Positions 7,031 to 12,556 of a DNA stretch of 12,556 nt are shown one piece after another (position 1 is the stretch's first letter; each line of letters starts with the position of its first letter). Where the stretch lies: NCBI GenBank assembly GCA_012515725.1, contig JAAYXU010000105.1, positions 1 through 12,556 on the forward strand. The letters run 5' to 3'. Made by a program: the position numbers and the translations under genes. A model generated the notes under the pieces. That model saw nothing but the letters and a program-made list of their open reading frames with translations, made no database searches and was not told where the DNA came from. The stretch comes from Clostridiales bacterium (GTDB lineage: Bacteria; Bacillota; Clostridia; Christensenellales; UMGS416).

Positions 7031-8344
7031 TCATGCCGTTAGCGAGATCCGGATGAATACGACCGTGCCGCTTTCCGCCGACACGAAAAGGTGATCGTTG
7101 CCCGTCGGGTTGTTGTTAAACGCCCACGATAGCGTCGCTCCCCTCTCGTATACCCGGGGCAGGCCATAGGCGTCGATGAAATCCACGATCGACGCGCCAA
7201 CCGCCAGTCCGGGCGGCATCTGCGCCTGGGCGCAGGTCGTTTCAATCGCGTACAGCTCGCCCTGCGCGAATGTCGCGGCCGTGCCGTCGCTCCACACAAT
7301 CCGCCGCGTCCCGTCGCCTAGATCCTTGTCGCTGAGCCTCTCGGGAACCTCCCCGTAACCGGCGGCCATCGCTGCCTCGATCGACGCGAGCGCATCTGCT
7401 TCGGGCGCGCCAAGCCGTGTATTCCACAGCATGAGATCGTCGTGAGTCAGCGAAGCCTTCCGTCCCGGCCACTCGGGATGCGTCGCGGTAAAATCGGGCG
7501 CGTCGACGCCTTCCTCCGCGCACAGCCGCTCCACGAGCTCCTGCCAGTTGTCCCGCAGTATACCGTATTCGTCCTCGATTTCACTGATCATGTCATCAGA
7601 GGGCAGGCCGAACGCGTTGCCCGATGTACCGGGCGCAGGAGTGACCTGGGGCGCGGGAGTCGGCGTCGCTTCGAGCGTTGCATGCGGCTCGTCAGGTCCC
7701 GCGACGCGCACGAAATATTCATGCTCCGGGTCCTTCTCGAGAAGCAGCACCGTCACGCGGCCCTCGCGCTCGTACCGCACCTCGATAATATCCGGAATGT
7801 CCTGCTCTATGAATGTCCAGTAGATCTCGGCGGTGTCCCGCGCCTCAGGCTGCGGGTCTCCGATATCCCATGTTCCCCCGGCCGTCTCCACACCCGTAAC
7901 GAATCTGCCCCAGCTTGCGGTCCATGTCCCCGCGACGGGGTTCCCCTGCGCGTCGGCAGCGGTCAGATGAATACCGAACGCCGACGAGAGAAGCGGAGAG
8001 TAGCGGCTCGGGGTGGTTGTAAGCGTTATCGCGCCGCCGGGCGCGCCGGGTGTTTCCGTTTCGGCTGTTCCTGCGACCATGGTTCCCGACGGAGACTCCG
8101 CAGACGGCGCTGCGGGAGAAACGAGGTCGGGAATCGGCGCGAGCCATCCGGGCAGCAGCACCGCCAGTACGATCGCGAGCGCCAGCGCCGGAGCGGCGAT
8201 CAGGTATCCGCGCCGGGACGGCTTTTCATAGAGGCGCGACTCGATGGACGGCCACAGCTCCCGCGCCCGCCGGGCGGCCTCGTCGGTGTGCGCGCGCAGC
8301 GCGCGGGCCGTGCGCCGGTCGAGTTCATCATCATTTAGTTTCAT
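7031..8344 (-). CDS. Putative membrane anti-sigma factor with large extracytoplasmic region
   Basis: The gene starts inside the end of the ECF sigma gene (14-base overlap) and encodes one membrane span, the usual set-up of an anti-sigma factor that holds its sigma at the membrane until a signal arrives. The product is 437 residues. The short charged cytoplasmic N-terminus (1-46) lacks the HxxxCxxC zinc motif of ZAS-type anti-sigmas. A hydrophobic span follows (47-69), then a Pro/Ser/Thr-rich linker (70-112), a beta-rich domain (about 113-220), a second TP-rich linker (222-245), and a C-terminal domain (about 250-437). Its end (residues 382-430, VGASIVDFIDAYGLP) faintly recalls BamE/SmpA-like folds. 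ATG 8344 is chosen over GTG 8353 because GGAGG lies nine bases upstream of it. Function is inferred from position and topology; I do not recognise the outer domains. Confidence 0.72.
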   Translation of the reverse strand: MKLNDDELDRRTARALRAHTDEAARRARELWPSIESRLYEKPSRRGYLIAAPALALAIVLAVLLPGWLAPIPDLVSPAAPSAESPSGTMVAGTAETETPGAPGGAITLTTTPSRYSPLLSSAFGIHLTAADAQGNPVAGTWTASWGRFVTGVETAGGTWDIGDPQPEARDTAEIYWTFIEQDIPDIIEVRYEREGRVTVLLLEKDPEHEYFVRVAGPDEPHATLEATPTPAPQVTPAPGTSGNAFGLPSDDMISEIEDEYGILRDNWQELVERLCAEEGVDAPDFTATHPEWPGRKASLTHDDLMLWNTRLGAPEADALASIEAAMAAGYGEVPERLSDKDLGDGTRRIVWSDGTAATFAQGELYAIETTCAQAQMPPGLAVGASIVDFIDAYGLPRVYERGATLSWAFNNNPTGNDHLFVSAESGTVVFIRISLTA

Positions 8345-8855
8345 CCGGATCACCCTCCTCGAGGTATCGTGCCAGAAGCGTCCTGGCTCTGTGCAGTCGG
8401 GACTTGACGGTCCCTTCGGGCACGCCCGTGAGCGAGGCGGTCTCGCGCACGTCGTAGCCCTCCAGATAGTGGAGCGCGATCGTCGCCCGAAGCGGCGCGG
8501 GCAGCCGATCCACCGCGTCCATAAGCTCGCCCCGCCCGGCGGATTGCCTGGGTTGCAGCGGAATCACCCGCTGGCGGAGGCTGCGTGCTCGGGATCGGCG
8601 GCATTCGCGGATCAGTATCGCCGTGATCCACGGCCCGAAGGGACGCTCCGCGTCGTAGCGGTCTATATGACGCCAGGCGCGAATAAACGCCTCCTGTACC
8701 GCGTCGTCGGCTACGGCCTCGCCGCCCGCGGCCACGCGGGCGATACGCATAAGCCGCTCGCCGCACAGACCCCAGACTTCGAAGGCTGCCTCCGGATCGC
8801 CTTCCCGCCACCTGATCGCAGCCCGATTGAGCTCTTCGGGCCAGTTTTCCGCCAT
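8331..8855 (-). CDS. ECF-type (sigma-70 family) RNA polymerase sigma factor
   Basis: The 174-residue product has the two-domain layout of ECF sigma factors, which direct RNA polymerase to stress-response promoters. The sigma-2 region runs about 25-88, with the core-binding/-10 recognition helix ADDAVQEAFIRAWRHID (49-65) and RPFGPWITAILIRECRR (71-87). The sigma-4 region runs about 108-162, with LPAPLRATIALHYLEGYDVRETASL and helix-turn-helix GVPEGTVKSRLHRARTLL. ATG 8855 is preferred because GGGAG lies eight bases upstream; the frame is open to an in-frame ATG at 8888, but no ribosome binding site is near it. The TGA stop overlaps the start of the anti-sigma gene, implying translational coupling. 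A GAACC/CGGGTA pair upstream suggests autoregulation. The ECF subgroup cannot be assigned by eye. Confidence 0.93.
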   Translation of the reverse strand: MAENWPEELNRAAIRWREGDPEAAFEVWGLCGERLMRIARVAAGGEAVADDAVQEAFIRAWRHIDRYDAERPFGPWITAILIRECRRSRARSLRQRVIPLQPRQSAGRGELMDAVDRLPAPLRATIALHYLEGYDVRETASLTGVPEGTVKSRLHRARTLLARYLEEGDPDETK

Positions 8856-8875
8856 GCATTCCGCTCCCTTCACCC

Positions 8876-8905
8876 TATATACCCGCACAGACCCGAAAAA
8901 GGTTC
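8876..8905 (-). promoter_or_regulatory. Candidate autoregulatory ECF promoter of the sigma/anti-sigma pair
   Basis: Read on the - strand, GTGAACCTTTTT is followed about 15 bases after GAACC by CGGGTATATA. A GAAC-containing -35 followed by a T-run is a hallmark of many ECF-recognised promoters; the -10 is CGGGTA rather than the common CGTC/CGTA. It lies in the 67-base gap between the AraC-family gene and the sigma start, with transcription expected near 8868-8872. The match is by eye and the -10 is uncertain. Confidence 0.4.
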
Positions 8906-8922
8906 ACGGTAAACTATATTTT

Positions 8923-9750
8923 TTAGTGAATCGCCCGGAAACCGGTTGGAGAAAGAGTGGCCAGACGCTTAAAAATCTGATTAAAATAAGTGACGCTCTC
9001 AAACCCGCACGCGTGCGCGATGTCAGCCACTGGCCGGGCGCGATCCTCCAGCAGCAGGCGCTTGGCGAGGTTGATGCGAAGGGCGTGGATATACTCGAAA
9101 GGACGGACGCTCAGCGCTTGACGAAAAAGCAGGCACAGATACTGGGGAGATACGTCCGCTTCGCCCGCCAGTTCGGCCAGCGCGAACGGCTCGTCGATAT
9201 GGGACTCAATATAACGTAGCGCGGGCTCTAAGCGGCTGTACGCGGCTGCGCGGAGGCTGTCGTCCGCGGGAAGGAAACGGCCCAGATCGACCAGAGTGCG
9301 ATACAGACGGCTGGACAGCGCGGCCTTGACGCCCAGCCTGCTTCCGCGCAGTATCTCGGCAAACTCCCGGAATCCCGCCGTAAGCCGCTCGGGCGCGGGA
9401 AGCGGAAACGCCATCGAATGCTCGAATCCCAGGTACGCGAGCAGCTCAGGCAGCCGGTCGCCCTCGAAAGTAATCCAGTCGACAAGCCAGGGCTCCGATA
9501 TCGGCGCGTAGCTATGCGGTTCGCGCGGATACAGTATCGCGGCCGTGCCGCGCCCGACAGTGAAGGAGCGCTCGCCTGCCTGCATGCTCCCTTCGCCCGC
9601 GACGCAGCGGAAAAGATGATAGTATTCGTACCCGTCGGGCCGGATGATCTGCCGCTGGTTGCTCGAGAGCCCCACGCCCTCAACCCGCAGCGGCAGCGCC
9701 CGGTCGCGCTCGTCCGCGGTAAAGTAGGCGGTTATCCGCTCACCGGACAT
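8923..9750 (-). CDS. AraC-family transcriptional regulator
   Basis: The product is 275 residues, normal for AraC/XylS proteins. The N-terminal half looks like the cupin sensor domain (about 30-100, with GEGSMQAGERSFTVGRGTAAILYPREPHSY, where small ligands bind). The C-terminal part is a double helix-turn-helix: first unit about 188-208 (ALAELAGEADVSPQYLCLLFR), second about 239-263 (RPVADIAHACGFESVTYFNQIF), ending with the conserved SPTGFR. It starts 11 bases inside the preceding PLP-enzyme gene, so translation is probably coupled; its own ribosome binding site is weak. Its position after the M20 peptidase and PLP enzyme suggests it senses their substrate or product and controls that operon (inference). 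Confidence 0.92.
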   Translation of the reverse strand: MSGERITAYFTADERDRALPLRVEGVGLSSNQRQIIRPDGYEYYHLFRCVAGEGSMQAGERSFTVGRGTAAILYPREPHSYAPISEPWLVDWITFEGDRLPELLAYLGFEHSMAFPLPAPERLTAGFREFAEILRGSRLGVKAALSSRLYRTLVDLGRFLPADDSLRAAAYSRLEPALRYIESHIDEPFALAELAGEADVSPQYLCLLFRQALSVRPFEYIHALRINLAKRLLLEDRARPVADIAHACGFESVTYFNQIFKRLATLSPTGFRAIH

Positions 9751-10960
9751 GACCGCGCAGCTCTTTAAGCGCCGCTATATCGGGCTTTATAACGGGAGGC
9801 GCCTCAAACCCCTCGCGCAGCAGCGTAAGCCCCTTGAATCCCGACTCGCTGACGACGCATACCACCCGCGCGCCCCGCGGGACGACACCTTGCCGGGTGG
9901 CCAGTATAAGCCCGGCCACCCCTGCGACGCCCGACGGCCCGCCGAAAACCTGTTCCCGCGCGGGCAGCGTGTACAGCGTCTCCCGGATAATTTCCTCGGT
10001 CACAGCCACCATCGTTCCGCCCGAGCGGCGCACCGTGTCCAGCGTCTGCTGACCGGTCGCGCCGGGATCCTCCAGCACCAGACCTCCGGCGCACGTGTTG
10101 GGAGCGCCTCCCGGCTCGATGACCGCCAGCCCCTCACGGAACGCGCGGCATATCGGACTGCAGCTTTCGGGCTGCACGCCGACCATGCGGGGCATGGCAC
10201 GTATAAGCCCCGATTCCATTAGCTCGAGGTATCCCTTCCAGACGCCCAGCAGCAGCGAACCTGACGCCGAGGGGCATACGACATAGTCGGGAACCTCTCC
10301 CCCCATCTGCTCATAGAGCTCGAAGGCGATGGTCTTGTACCCCTCGAGTATGTACGGGTTATCGGCCGCGGCGGTATTCAGAAGCCTCCAGCCCAGCTCC
10401 CGGGAGGCCGCGCGGGCCATTTCCAGCACTTCGCTTTCGAGAGAAGTGTCCACGCGGTATATTTGCGGACGATAGGCCATCGCGGTGGTCAGCTTTTCCT
10501 GCGTGGGATGGTACATGAATATGACGCAGCGCATACGAGCGGCGCTTCCATAGGCCGCAACCGCGCAGGCCGCGTTGCCGCTCGAGCTTGTCACGAGTAC
10601 CGATGGCCCGCGTCGCTTTTCCATCGTCACCATCACCGAGGCCGCGCGATCCTTGAAGGAGCCGGTCGGGTTGCGGCCCTCGTCCTTGAAATAGAGCGAA
10701 AGCCCGAGCGACGGCCCCAGATCCCGGCTCTCGACGAGCGGCGTGTTTCCCTCGCCGAGGGACACTGGCTCCCCGGCGGCAGGCAGCAGCGCGCGGTACT
10801 GCCATATGCCCGGGCCGGGCCCTTTGAGTTCCGCGATCGAGGATACGCGGCGCCGCTCCCTGACAGGCTCCAGTATCCCGTCGCGCCGGGGGCATGAATA
10901 GATGTCCTGATCGTAGACCGTGCCGCAGCCGGTACACCGCAGACGCATCGAGTCGCTCAT
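9740..10960 (-). CDS. Threonine synthase-family PLP-dependent enzyme
   Basis: This is a fold-type II pyridoxal-phosphate enzyme of the threonine synthase family (406 residues). True threonine synthase turns O-phosphohomoserine into threonine. An N-terminal zinc-ribbon-like piece has Cys9, Cys12 and Cys23, but the fourth expected Cys is an Arg (CPRRDG). Then come GEGNTPL (69-75) and the PLP lysine in NPTGSFKDRAA (97-107, Lys103). SSSGNAACAVAAY (125-137), the glycine-rich phosphate loop SASGSLLLG (231-239) and SESGFKG (371-377) follow. ATG 10960 is chosen because AAGGAGG lies seven bases upstream, overlapping the stop region of the M20 gene; the open frame back to 11053 is only overlap. No homoserine kinase or dehydrogenase neighbours it, and it sits with an M20 hydrolase and an AraC regulator, so it may be a paralogue with another substrate. 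No gene symbol is given for that reason. Confidence 0.85.
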   Translation of the reverse strand: MSDSMRLRCTGCGTVYDQDIYSCPRRDGILEPVRERRRVSSIAELKGPGPGIWQYRALLPAAGEPVSLGEGNTPLVESRDLGPSLGLSLYFKDEGRNPTGSFKDRAASVMVTMEKRRGPSVLVTSSSGNAACAVAAYGSAARMRCVIFMYHPTQEKLTTAMAYRPQIYRVDTSLESEVLEMARAASRELGWRLLNTAAADNPYILEGYKTIAFELYEQMGGEVPDYVVCPSASGSLLLGVWKGYLELMESGLIRAMPRMVGVQPESCSPICRAFREGLAVIEPGGAPNTCAGGLVLEDPGATGQQTLDTVRRSGGTMVAVTEEIIRETLYTLPAREQVFGGPSGVAGVAGLILATRQGVVPRGARVVCVVSESGFKGLTLLREGFEAPPVIKPDIAALKELRGHVR

Positions 10961-10973
10961 TTTTTTGCCTCCT

Positions 10974-12170
10974 TCATGCTGTCGGATTGGCAAGCTGGGC
11001 GGCGTGCGCGATGCACCACGCATAGAACCCCGCCGCGTCGCATATTTCGTCAAGACTGGCCCATTCGTCGGCCGTATGGGCCTGATCGATGTTTCCCGGG
11101 CCGCATATGACGGTATTGATGCCGTGATTCAGAAAGACAGCCTGCTCGCATGTGGCTCCGAACCCGCAGATTTCCGCCGGTCCGCCGTAGTACTCCCGGT
11201 GCAGCGTCCGCAGCGCGTCCACCTGTCCGTTTCGGGTATCGGCCTCTCCGGGCGGCATGTACAGGTACGGCTCGATACCTGGCGGCTCGCCGGGCACGGC
11301 CTCATATAACGCCGCCCGCAGCGCATCGGTCGCCGAGCGGTCGGTCTCTCCGGGCAGCAGCCGCCGGTCGAGCGTGACCACGCACTCACCGGGCGTCATG
11401 TTGTCCTTCACGCCGCCCCGTATGACCGTCGCGGCCAGCATCGCGGGCGGCAGAAGGCTATGGGATATCCGCCGGAGCGCGGCGTCGTGCGCCCTGACGG
11501 CCTCCAGTACGCCGATCATCCGGTAGATCGCGTTTTGCGCGCTGTCGGTACGGCCGATGTGGCTCGGGCATCCGCGCGTTGTGATACGGTAGCGGATGAC
11601 GCCCCGGTGGGCCGCCGCGATGCGCATACCGGTGGGTTCGCCCACGATCGCGAAGTCCGCCGGGGGGCAATCGGCCAGAAACCGCGCTACGCCCCGGTTC
11701 CCGTCCTCCTCATCGCATACGAATGAAAAAAGCGCGGTGCCGCACAAGGGAAGCCGCATGTCATGGACGAGCTTTGCAGCTCCCAGCATCGCGGCCAGCG
11801 CGCCCTTCATATCGGCGGCCCCCCGGCCGAATATCTTCCCGTCGCGTATCACCGGCTCAAATGCCGGGGCTGTCCAGCCCTCGCCGGCCGGGACTACATC
11901 CAGATGGCCGTTGAGTATCAGGACCGGGCCCGCCGGGTCACCCGGAAGCCGCCCGACCGCATTCGCGCCGCCCGCAGAAACCCGCTGACAGCTGGTCTCC
12001 ATGCGCAGCTCGTCCATCCGCGCGACCAGCATCCGGGCCGCCCTCTCCTCGGCGTCCCCCTGCCCGGTGACGCTGGGGATCCGTATGAGTTCCTCGACAA
12101 GACGCGTTATATACCGGCGATCCACATTGTCCCGGAACCGGGACGCCTCGGGCAGTGACTGTACACGCAT
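10974..12170 (-). CDS. M20 family metallopeptidase / ArgE-DapE-type deacylase
   Basis: M20 enzymes use two zinc ions to cut an amide bond in dipeptides, N-acyl amino acids or related compounds. The 398-residue product shows all expected metal and catalytic residues: His89 and Asp91 in GHLDVVP, bridging Asp120 in GRGAADMKG, Glu154 (general base) and Glu155 in CDEEDG, Glu178 in GEPT, and His365 in AHTADEW. The central dimerisation domain (about 185-295, with RGCPSHIGRTDSAQNA) is present. ATG 12170 is chosen: GGAGG lies just before it, and the alternative ATG at 12221 falls within the -10 of the promoter and cannot be translated from that transcript. No signal peptide is seen, so it is cytoplasmic. 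It is the first gene of an apparent operon with the PLP enzyme 13 bases downstream. The exact substrate (acetylornithine, succinyl-DAP, another acyl amino acid) is not readable. Confidence 0.9.
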   Translation of the reverse strand: MRVQSLPEASRFRDNVDRRYITRLVEELIRIPSVTGQGDAEERAARMLVARMDELRMETSCQRVSAGGANAVGRLPGDPAGPVLILNGHLDVVPAGEGWTAPAFEPVIRDGKIFGRGAADMKGALAAMLGAAKLVHDMRLPLCGTALFSFVCDEEDGNRGVARFLADCPPADFAIVGEPTGMRIAAAHRGVIRYRITTRGCPSHIGRTDSAQNAIYRMIGVLEAVRAHDAALRRISHSLLPPAMLAATVIRGGVKDNMTPGECVVTLDRRLLPGETDRSATDALRAALYEAVPGEPPGIEPYLYMPPGEADTRNGQVDALRTLHREYYGGPAEICGFGATCEQAVFLNHGINTVICGPGNIDQAHTADEWASLDEICDAAGFYAWCIAHAAQLANPTA

Positions 12171-12216
12171 AAACCCTCCGCCGGCGGCAATTTCCCTGCC
12201 CTCGCCGACCACACCT

Positions 12217-12244
12217 ATCATATCAAAAATTGGAATACTGTCAA
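12217..12244 (-). promoter_or_regulatory. Strong sigma-A promoter of the M20 / PLP enzyme / AraC operon
   Basis: On the - strand a perfect TTGACA (12244-12239) is separated by 16 bases from TATGAT (12222-12217). Transcription would start near 12210, giving a leader of about 40 bases before the ATG at 12170. This promoter rules out the ATG at 12221 as the M20 start. Confidence 0.8.
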
Positions 12245-12286
12245 CAGAATGCGGGGCTGGAGGAGTATTATTTTAAGGAAGGATGC

Positions 12287-12330
12287 TACGAACACGAACA
12301 ATGTCTGGCTTTATGTTCCTAAAGTTCGTA
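12287..12330. repeat. Nested inverted repeat in the operon leader
   Basis: TACGAAC (12287-12293) and GTTCGTA (12324-12330) are perfect inverted copies; inside them GAACA (12296-12300) pairs with TGTTC (12314-12318), leaving a 13-base loop. In RNA this could fold into a two-step hairpin lying between the two promoters. No T-run follows on either strand, so it is not an ordinary terminator. The half-sites resemble LexA half-sites but the spacing is far too wide for an SOS box. Confidence 0.4.
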
Positions 12331-12380
12331 AATGGATATCTAGCCATTTCATGTGCCAGAATAATCACTAGTCGATACTG

Positions 12381-12410
12381 ATTATACCACGCAAGTATAA
12401 AAAGTTTCAA
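12381..12410 (-). promoter_or_regulatory. Second sigma-A promoter facing the M20 operon
   Basis: On the - strand TTGAAA (12410-12405) is followed after 18 bases by a perfect TATAAT (12386-12381), preceded by TGG (extended -10). The AT-rich upstream flank (a run of seven T on the - strand) could act as an UP element. It would start RNA near 12374, about 200 bases ahead of the M20 start, and so would read through the nested inverted repeat. Confidence 0.65.
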
Positions 12411-12460
12411 AAAAACGTTTCAGCATAAGAACTTAAAGGAAAATCAAACTCATACGGTAT

Positions 12461-12492
12461 AAAAAACCCGATAACCGTATATCGGTATCGGG
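12461..12492 (-). terminator. Intrinsic terminator after tRNA-Leu
   Basis: On the - strand CCCGATACCG (12492-12483) pairs with CGGTTATCGGG (12477-12467), with one bulged T and a five-base loop, and six T follow directly (12466-12461). It lies eight bases after the tRNA's CCA end. Confidence 0.92.
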
Positions 12493-12500
12493 CTCTTACT

Positions 12501-12556
12501 TGGTGCGAGAGACGGGAATCGAACCCGTATGATGTTACTCACACGCCCCTCAAACG
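12501..12556 (-). tRNA. tRNA-Leu (GAG), 5' part beyond the window edge
   Basis: Reading the - strand, the visible 56 bases give the 3' portion of a class II tRNA. The anticodon loop is TTGAGGG (anticodon GAG, G37 as is typical for Leu-GAG), followed by the 3' anticodon stem GCGTG and a 13-base variable arm (TGA/TCA stem). Then come the T arm ACGGG-TTCGATT-CCCGT, the acceptor 3' strand CTCTCGC, discriminator A, and an encoded CCA at 12503-12501. The 5' acceptor strand should be GCGAGAG and lies outside the window. The other reading of the loop (anticodon TGA, Ser) is unlikely because position 37 would then be G rather than A. Confidence 0.88.

Larger units (their letters stand above)
12171..12460. 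other. AT-rich leader/intergenic region between the M20 operon and tRNA-Leu
   Basis: This stretch (one sampled line is about 38% GC) holds two promoters facing the M20 gene (12217-12244 and 12381-12410) and a nested inverted repeat (12287-12330). Very short open frames exist on both strands: 24 codons at 12345-12273 on - (start MARYPFTNFRN) and 32 codons at 12283-12381 on +. The + one has AAGGAAGG directly against its ATG. Neither resembles a protein I know, and I do not call either as a gene. Confidence 0.5.

Noticed and set aside
12287..12330. LexA-like half-sites CGAAC and GTTCG
   Set aside because: They are 30 bases apart instead of four, so they cannot form one SOS box.
12283..12381. 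A 32-codon open frame on + in the AT-rich leader with AAGGAAGG next to its ATG
   Set aside because: The purine run touches the ATG with no spacing, no promoter is seen on that strand, and the product is unfamiliar.
1..12556. CRISPR arrays, transposases, phage genes, toxin-antitoxin pairs
   Set aside because: I looked for regularly spaced repeats and for family motifs on both strands and found none.

Overview
The window reads as a high-GC member of the Bacillota, probably class Clostridia. This rests on strong AGGAGG-type ribosome binding sites, sigma-A style promoters, a Gram-positive LexA (SOS) box, an encoded CCA on the tRNA, and gene families (M20 peptidase, ECF sigma with membrane anti-sigma, lipoprotein L,D-transpeptidase) common there. 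Most genes look GC-rich (about 68% in one sampled line of uvrA). The left-edge gene and the 330-base stretch before the right-edge tRNA are clearly more AT-rich. The lineage call is inference; no rRNA or marker tree is available.

Layout. The left edge (2-838, +) holds the end of an ABC-transporter substrate-binding protein. A 190-base gap follows, carrying an extended -10 promoter overlapped at its -35 by a 12/14 match to the Gram-positive SOS box. It drives uvrB (1030-2988, +) and uvrA (3011-5828, +), the damage-recognition half of nucleotide excision repair. As given, uvrA is broken by a frameshift near 4292: the first frame stops at 4336 and the rest of the protein continues in the next frame to 5828. 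Next on the + strand is a secreted lipoprotein with an SH3 domain and a YkuD-type L,D-transpeptidase domain (6011-6979), with its own promoter. It ends at a strong hairpin (6990-7019) that can terminate transcription from both sides.

The right half is on the - strand and is read from about 12.4 kb leftwards: an M20 metallopeptidase/deacylase (10974-12170), a threonine-synthase-family PLP enzyme (9740-10960), an AraC-family regulator (8923-9750), an ECF sigma factor (8331-8855) and its membrane anti-sigma partner (7031-8344). The first three are spaced 13 bases apart or overlapping and look like one operon behind a near-consensus promoter (12217-12244), with a second promoter further upstream (12381-12410). 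The sigma/anti-sigma pair overlaps by 14 bases and has a possible autoregulatory ECF promoter just after the AraC gene. The right edge cuts a tRNA-Leu(GAG) on the - strand, followed by a textbook terminator.

How the parts may work together. UvrA and UvrB act with UvrC (not in the window) under SOS control. The sigma/anti-sigma pair probably senses envelope conditions. A 9-base element, TGAACCTTT, found at its own likely -35 also occurs ahead of the L,D-transpeptidase gene, so the cell-wall enzyme may belong to the sigma's regulon (inference). The M20 hydrolase, threonine-synthase-like lyase/synthase and AraC regulator look like a small amino-acid or acylated amino-acid utilisation module of unknown substrate. 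I found no CRISPR array, transposase, phage gene or clearly new defence system.
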